Positions 61,526 to 64,000 of a DNA stretch of 64,000 nt are shown here, piece by piece (the first letter of the stretch is position 1; each line of letters begins with the position of its first letter). Source of the stretch: Enterovibrio sp045679545 (GTDB lineage: Bacteria; Pseudomonadota; Gammaproteobacteria; Enterobacterales; Vibrionaceae); assembly GCF_045679545.1 (NCBI RefSeq), contig NZ_CP166195.1, positions 434,001 to 498,000 on the forward strand, in the 5' to 3' direction. A program made the translations under genes and the position numbers. Below the pieces are notes generated by a model, which was given only the letters and a program-made list of their open reading frames with translations, was not told the origin of the DNA and ran no database searches.

Positions 61526-62293
61526 TCAGATAAGGCTTAAAATGCCATCAACAGAAAGCTTGATACCTGATAGAAACAGAAAGAGATAACACAATTGATA
61601 GATTCGCTTTTGGCTGACGCGATGAAGCAACCACACGCCCATCGCCACACCCAATGGAGCAAGAGGGATTAAGACCAGCGCTGTCAGCAAGTTGGTTTGG
61701 TCAAACTCGCCAATGGCGGCATAAGGAATAATTTTCACCACGTTCAACATGGCAAAGAACACCGCCATGGTCGCTACTAGCGTCACTTTTTCGAGTTTCA
61801 GCGGTAACAGGTAAATACTCGCGGGCCCGCCGCCTGCATGTACCGTGGTGCTCGAAAATCCACTAATACCGCCCCAAATTGATCCCGACAGTCTCCCTCT
61901 TCGTTTTTTCGCGACTTTCATGACGCCCAGTTCAGACAGCACATAGTGCCCGCAGAACCACAGGGACAAGACGCCGATGGTGAGTTTCAAGCCCGCCTGT
62001 GGCACGGAATTGATGTAGAAACCAGCGAGCGCAATGCCAACCAATGCGCCCGGTAACATGCGTTTTATGACACTGTAATCCGCATTTTTGTAGTGGTATC
62101 GCACCGCAAAAAAATCCATGACCAATAAGATCGGCAGCAAGATAGCGGCTGCCTGCGTCGGAGCAACCGCAAAGGCCATCAAAGGCACAGCAATGATCCC
62201 CAATGCACCGCCCAGCCCACCTTTGCCAATGCCATAGATCAGCACCGCTGGCGCGGCTAACAGATAGAAGTAAGGGTCGGTGATCACAGGCAA
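61526..62293 (-). CDS. TauE/SafE family sulfite/anion permease
   Basis: A 255-residue inner-membrane protein with about eight hydrophobic segments in two halves and the family features YGIGKGGLGGALGIIAVPLM and GISGFSSTTVHAGGGPASIY. Members export sulfite, sulfoacetate or other small anions. The family often occurs beside sarcosine oxidase genes, but its substrate there is not known to me. The start appears to be TTG 62293 with AAGAGAA upstream; GTG 62287 is an alternative. It lies about 160 bases after the sarcosine oxidase stop, on the same strand, behind a terminator. Confidence 0.86.
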   Translation of the reverse strand: MPVITDPYFYLLAAPAVLIYGIGKGGLGGALGIIAVPLMAFAVAPTQAAAILLPILLVMDFFAVRYHYKNADYSVIKRMLPGALVGIALAGFYINSVPQAGLKLTIGVLSLWFCGHYVLSELGVMKVAKKRRGRLSGSIWGGISGFSSTTVHAGGGPASIYLLPLKLEKVTLVATMAVFFAMLNVVKIIPYAAIGEFDQTNLLTALVLIPLAPLGVAMGVWLLHRVSQKRIYQLCYLFLFLSGIKLSVDGILSLI

Positions 62294-62391
62294 CAGTGCA
62301 TTCTCTTGTATTGGCTTTGTTTGATCATAGCCAGTTCACTACGTTCGTTGGCAGGAATGTCGTTCCTCATTTGATATAGCCAGCCATAAAA

Positions 62392-62412
62392 AGCCCGCGC
62401 TGATGGCGGGCT
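62392..62412 (-). terminator. Rho-independent terminator of the sarcosine oxidase operon
   Basis: On the minus strand stem AGCCCGC/GCGGGCT (62406-62412 with 62392-62398) is followed by TTTTT. It lies 45 bases after the stop at 62457. Confidence 0.85.
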
Positions 62413-62456
62413 GATTTTGATTGAGAAATGACAACGAAGAAAGTTTGTTCATTAAC

Positions 62457-64000
62457 TTAGCAATCGAGCGCGATGCCATATTCTTCGCCTGCATCTTGAA
62501 GCCACAATGCCACGTAATCCGCAAAGCTTCGCCTTACGATAAGGTTATAGCTGTTCTCATTTCGGTGTCTTATGAACACCTGCGCTTTGGCGAACGTCGT
62601 TCCCACACACTTCCCAATCGGGAAATGACGCGGGTCAACGTCATAGGGCATGGATTTTTTCAGCACATCGATAGCATGCGATCCCGTCAGCGTAAGCAAG
62701 GTTTGTCCGCCAGATACATCGACGACCTGAAAATGCCCGCTCAATACAGCACGTAACGACGATTCGGTTTGTTGTGCGGTTTGTTTGAAACTCAACAACA
62801 ACCATTCATCGGGCGATAGCCACCACACTTCATGGTTATCTGATACGGATGATGTACACGCCGATGTCGGCAGCGAGAGCCCAAGTACTTGTTCAACATT
62901 CGCCGCGAATTCTGCTGTGGGTTCACCACGAAGGATCAACTGACTCACCCCGTCGTATTCATGAAGATGAACACCCGGTGCGGTGGGATGGGTTTTGCCC
63001 AAATGATTCAGCGGCAAAGCATTTTTCACCACAAAGCTCTCTGACAATGGCGACACATCTGCGTCTTTGACTGTTAGCGGCTTTTCATTTTTGATGTCGT
63101 AAAACACCGAGCTACAAATCTGCGCTTCCAACACCGTGCCATCCGCTAAGGGGAAATGCACATGATCCCCCATACGATTTAGGCCATTTTTGATCAGCGC
63201 CAGCGCGATAGAGCCGCCCAAAACCTCACTGTAATAGGAAGACGTTACATGCCCAACCATGGTCATCGGAATGGGCTGATTTGGGTTATCAACCGCTTGC
63301 GCCCCTTCTGGGATAACTTTGCTAGGTTCGGTACACTTCAACCCCACCAGCTGTTTTCTGTCGGTTCGCGATGTGTCTTCTCGCGCCCATGAACGACGAC
63401 CAATAAAGCTGTAGGTTTTCTGCTTTCCGGTAATCCAGCCCATATTAAGATCTTGCGGTGTGACGGAACCATCGCTGTCTTGCCCGACGATAATAAAGCC
63501 TTTTTCAGCGCGCAGAATGTGCATGGTTTCCGTGCCATAAGGGGTAATGTCATACGGCTCACCCGCTTTCATTACTTGCTCCCAGACGTACATACCCGCA
63601 TTGGCATTCACATTGATTTCAAACGACAGTTCACCCGTGAAACTGATTCGGAATACACGCGCTTCCACCCCAGCGACCTTCATCGGTTTCCAGCTCATAA
63701 AGGGCATGGTTTCTTCGGAGATATCTTCATCGCCCACTAACTGCTTAAGCACATTGCGGCAGTTCGGGCCTGAGATGGTCATGGTGGCCCAATGATCGGT
63801 CACGCTAGTGAAATACACCTCCAACTCAGGCCATTCGGTTTGGTGCCACATTTCCAACCAGCGCAATACGCCTGCTGCGCCGCCCGAGGTGGTTGTCATT
63901 AAGAAGTGATCGTCGCTAATACAAGAAGTGACACCATCATCAAACACCATGCCATCTTCATGGCACATCAGGCCATAGCGGCAACGTCCTGGGGCCAGCT
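62457..64000 (-). CDS. soxA: Sarcosine oxidase alpha subunit fused to gamma subunit (5' end outside window)
   Basis: About 514 codons of a protein that enters from the right edge. The first part (64000 to about 63070) is the C-terminal GcvT-like domain of heterotetrameric sarcosine oxidase alpha (RYGLMCHEDGMVFDDGVTSC; FTGELSFEINVN; LNMGWITGKQK; VGHVTSSYYSEVLGGSIALA). After a linker (KDADVSPL) the same frame continues for about 200 residues that match the gamma subunit SoxG (SPDEWLLLSF; VVDVSGGQTLLTLTGSHAID; VFIRHRNENSYNLIVRRSFA). In Pseudomonas soxG is a separate gene after soxA; here the two are one polypeptide. The enzyme demethylates sarcosine to glycine and hands the carbon to tetrahydrofolate. 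Confidence 0.9.
   Translation of the reverse strand, partial: LAPGRCRYGLMCHEDGMVFDDGVTSCISDDHFLMTTTSGGAAGVLRWLEMWHQTEWPELEVYFTSVTDHWATMTISGPNCRNVLKQLVGDEDISEETMPFMSWKPMKVAGVEARVFRISFTGELSFEINVNANAGMYVWEQVMKAGEPYDITPYGTETMHILRAEKGFIIVGQDSDGSVTPQDLNMGWITGKQKTYSFIGRRSWAREDTSRTDRKQLVGLKCTEPSKVIPEGAQAVDNPNQPIPMTMVGHVTSSYYSEVLGGSIALALIKNGLNRMGDHVHFPLADGTVLEAQICSSVFYDIKNEKPLTVKDADVSPLSESFVVKNALPLNHLGKTHPTAPGVHLHEYDGVSQLILRGEPTAEFAANVEQVLGLSLPTSACTSSVSDNHEVWWLSPDEWLLLSFKQTAQQTESSLRAVLSGHFQVVDVSGGQTLLTLTGSHAIDVLKKSMPYDVDPRHFPIGKCVGTTFAKAQVFIRHRNENSYNLIVRRSFADYVALWLQDAGEEYGIALDC

Overview
The window looks like a chromosome segment of a marine gammaproteobacterium of the family Vibrionaceae (Vibrio, Photobacterium, Grimontia and Enterovibrio are the kind of genera I have in mind; I cannot fix the genus). 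The reasons are a nearly complete syp-type symbiosis/biofilm polysaccharide locus, a Tad pilus locus, dimethylglycine/sarcosine demethylation genes and moderate GC. I see no rRNA, tRNA, CRISPR array, prophage or insertion sequence.

Layout. (1) 1-5720, minus strand: the end of a glycine-betaine catabolic operon (M19 peptidase homologue, DUF5943 protein, dgcA, dgcB), with dgcB running off the left edge. (2) 5.9-15.6 kb: mostly single housekeeping or accessory genes. They include an M14 carboxypeptidase, a fatty-acid hydroxylase/sterol desaturase, fhs (formate-tetrahydrofolate ligase, which fits the one-carbon units released by demethylation), an SGNH esterase, lipocalin, small proteins, an EamA transporter and an AstE/AspA-type deacylase. 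(3) 15.6-43.6 kb: a syp cluster of about 28 kb. It comprises sypA-sypK, sypM-sypR, an O-antigen-ligase/polymerase gene placed upstream of sypA (apparently a relocated sypL), an extra divergent NAD-dependent epimerase between sypG and sypH, and an extra secreted, glycosidase-like protein between sypO and sypP. Seven sigma-54 -24/-12 promoters can be read directly, upstream of sypL, sypA, the epimerase, sypH, sypI, sypM and sypP. Most have a palindromic SypG-like site (YTNTCA-N3-TGANAA) about 60-75 bp upstream of the -24 element. The whole region therefore reads as one SypF/SypG regulon. (4) 43.6-47.1 kb: a DUF4399 protein, and a CoA-disulfide-reductase/rhodanese fusion divergent from a pair of YeeE/YedE half-transporters (sulfur handling). 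(5) 47.1-60.2 kb: an AT-rich leader with a polypyrimidine tract, then a complete Tad pilus operon (flp, tadV, rcpC, rcpA, rcpB-like, tadZ, tadA, tadB, tadC, a long tadD, tadE, tadF, tadG, ompA-like). (6) 60.2-64 kb: Rof, an RpiR-type regulator, a TauE/SafE permease, and the 3' part of a sarcosine oxidase alpha subunit fused in frame to the gamma subunit, running off the right edge.

How the parts work together. DgcA/DgcB demethylate dimethylglycine to sarcosine and sarcosine oxidase takes sarcosine to glycine; Fhs links the one-carbon units to folate. Between these catabolic ends lie two surface-adhesion systems, a regulated exopolysaccharide and a Tad pilus, which suggests a host- or surface-associated lifestyle (inference). 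The most interesting features are the rearranged and expanded syp regulon with its readable sigma-54/SypG promoter architecture, the SoxA-SoxG fusion, the inserted glycosidase-like protein, and the long TadD with an AMIN-like C-terminus.
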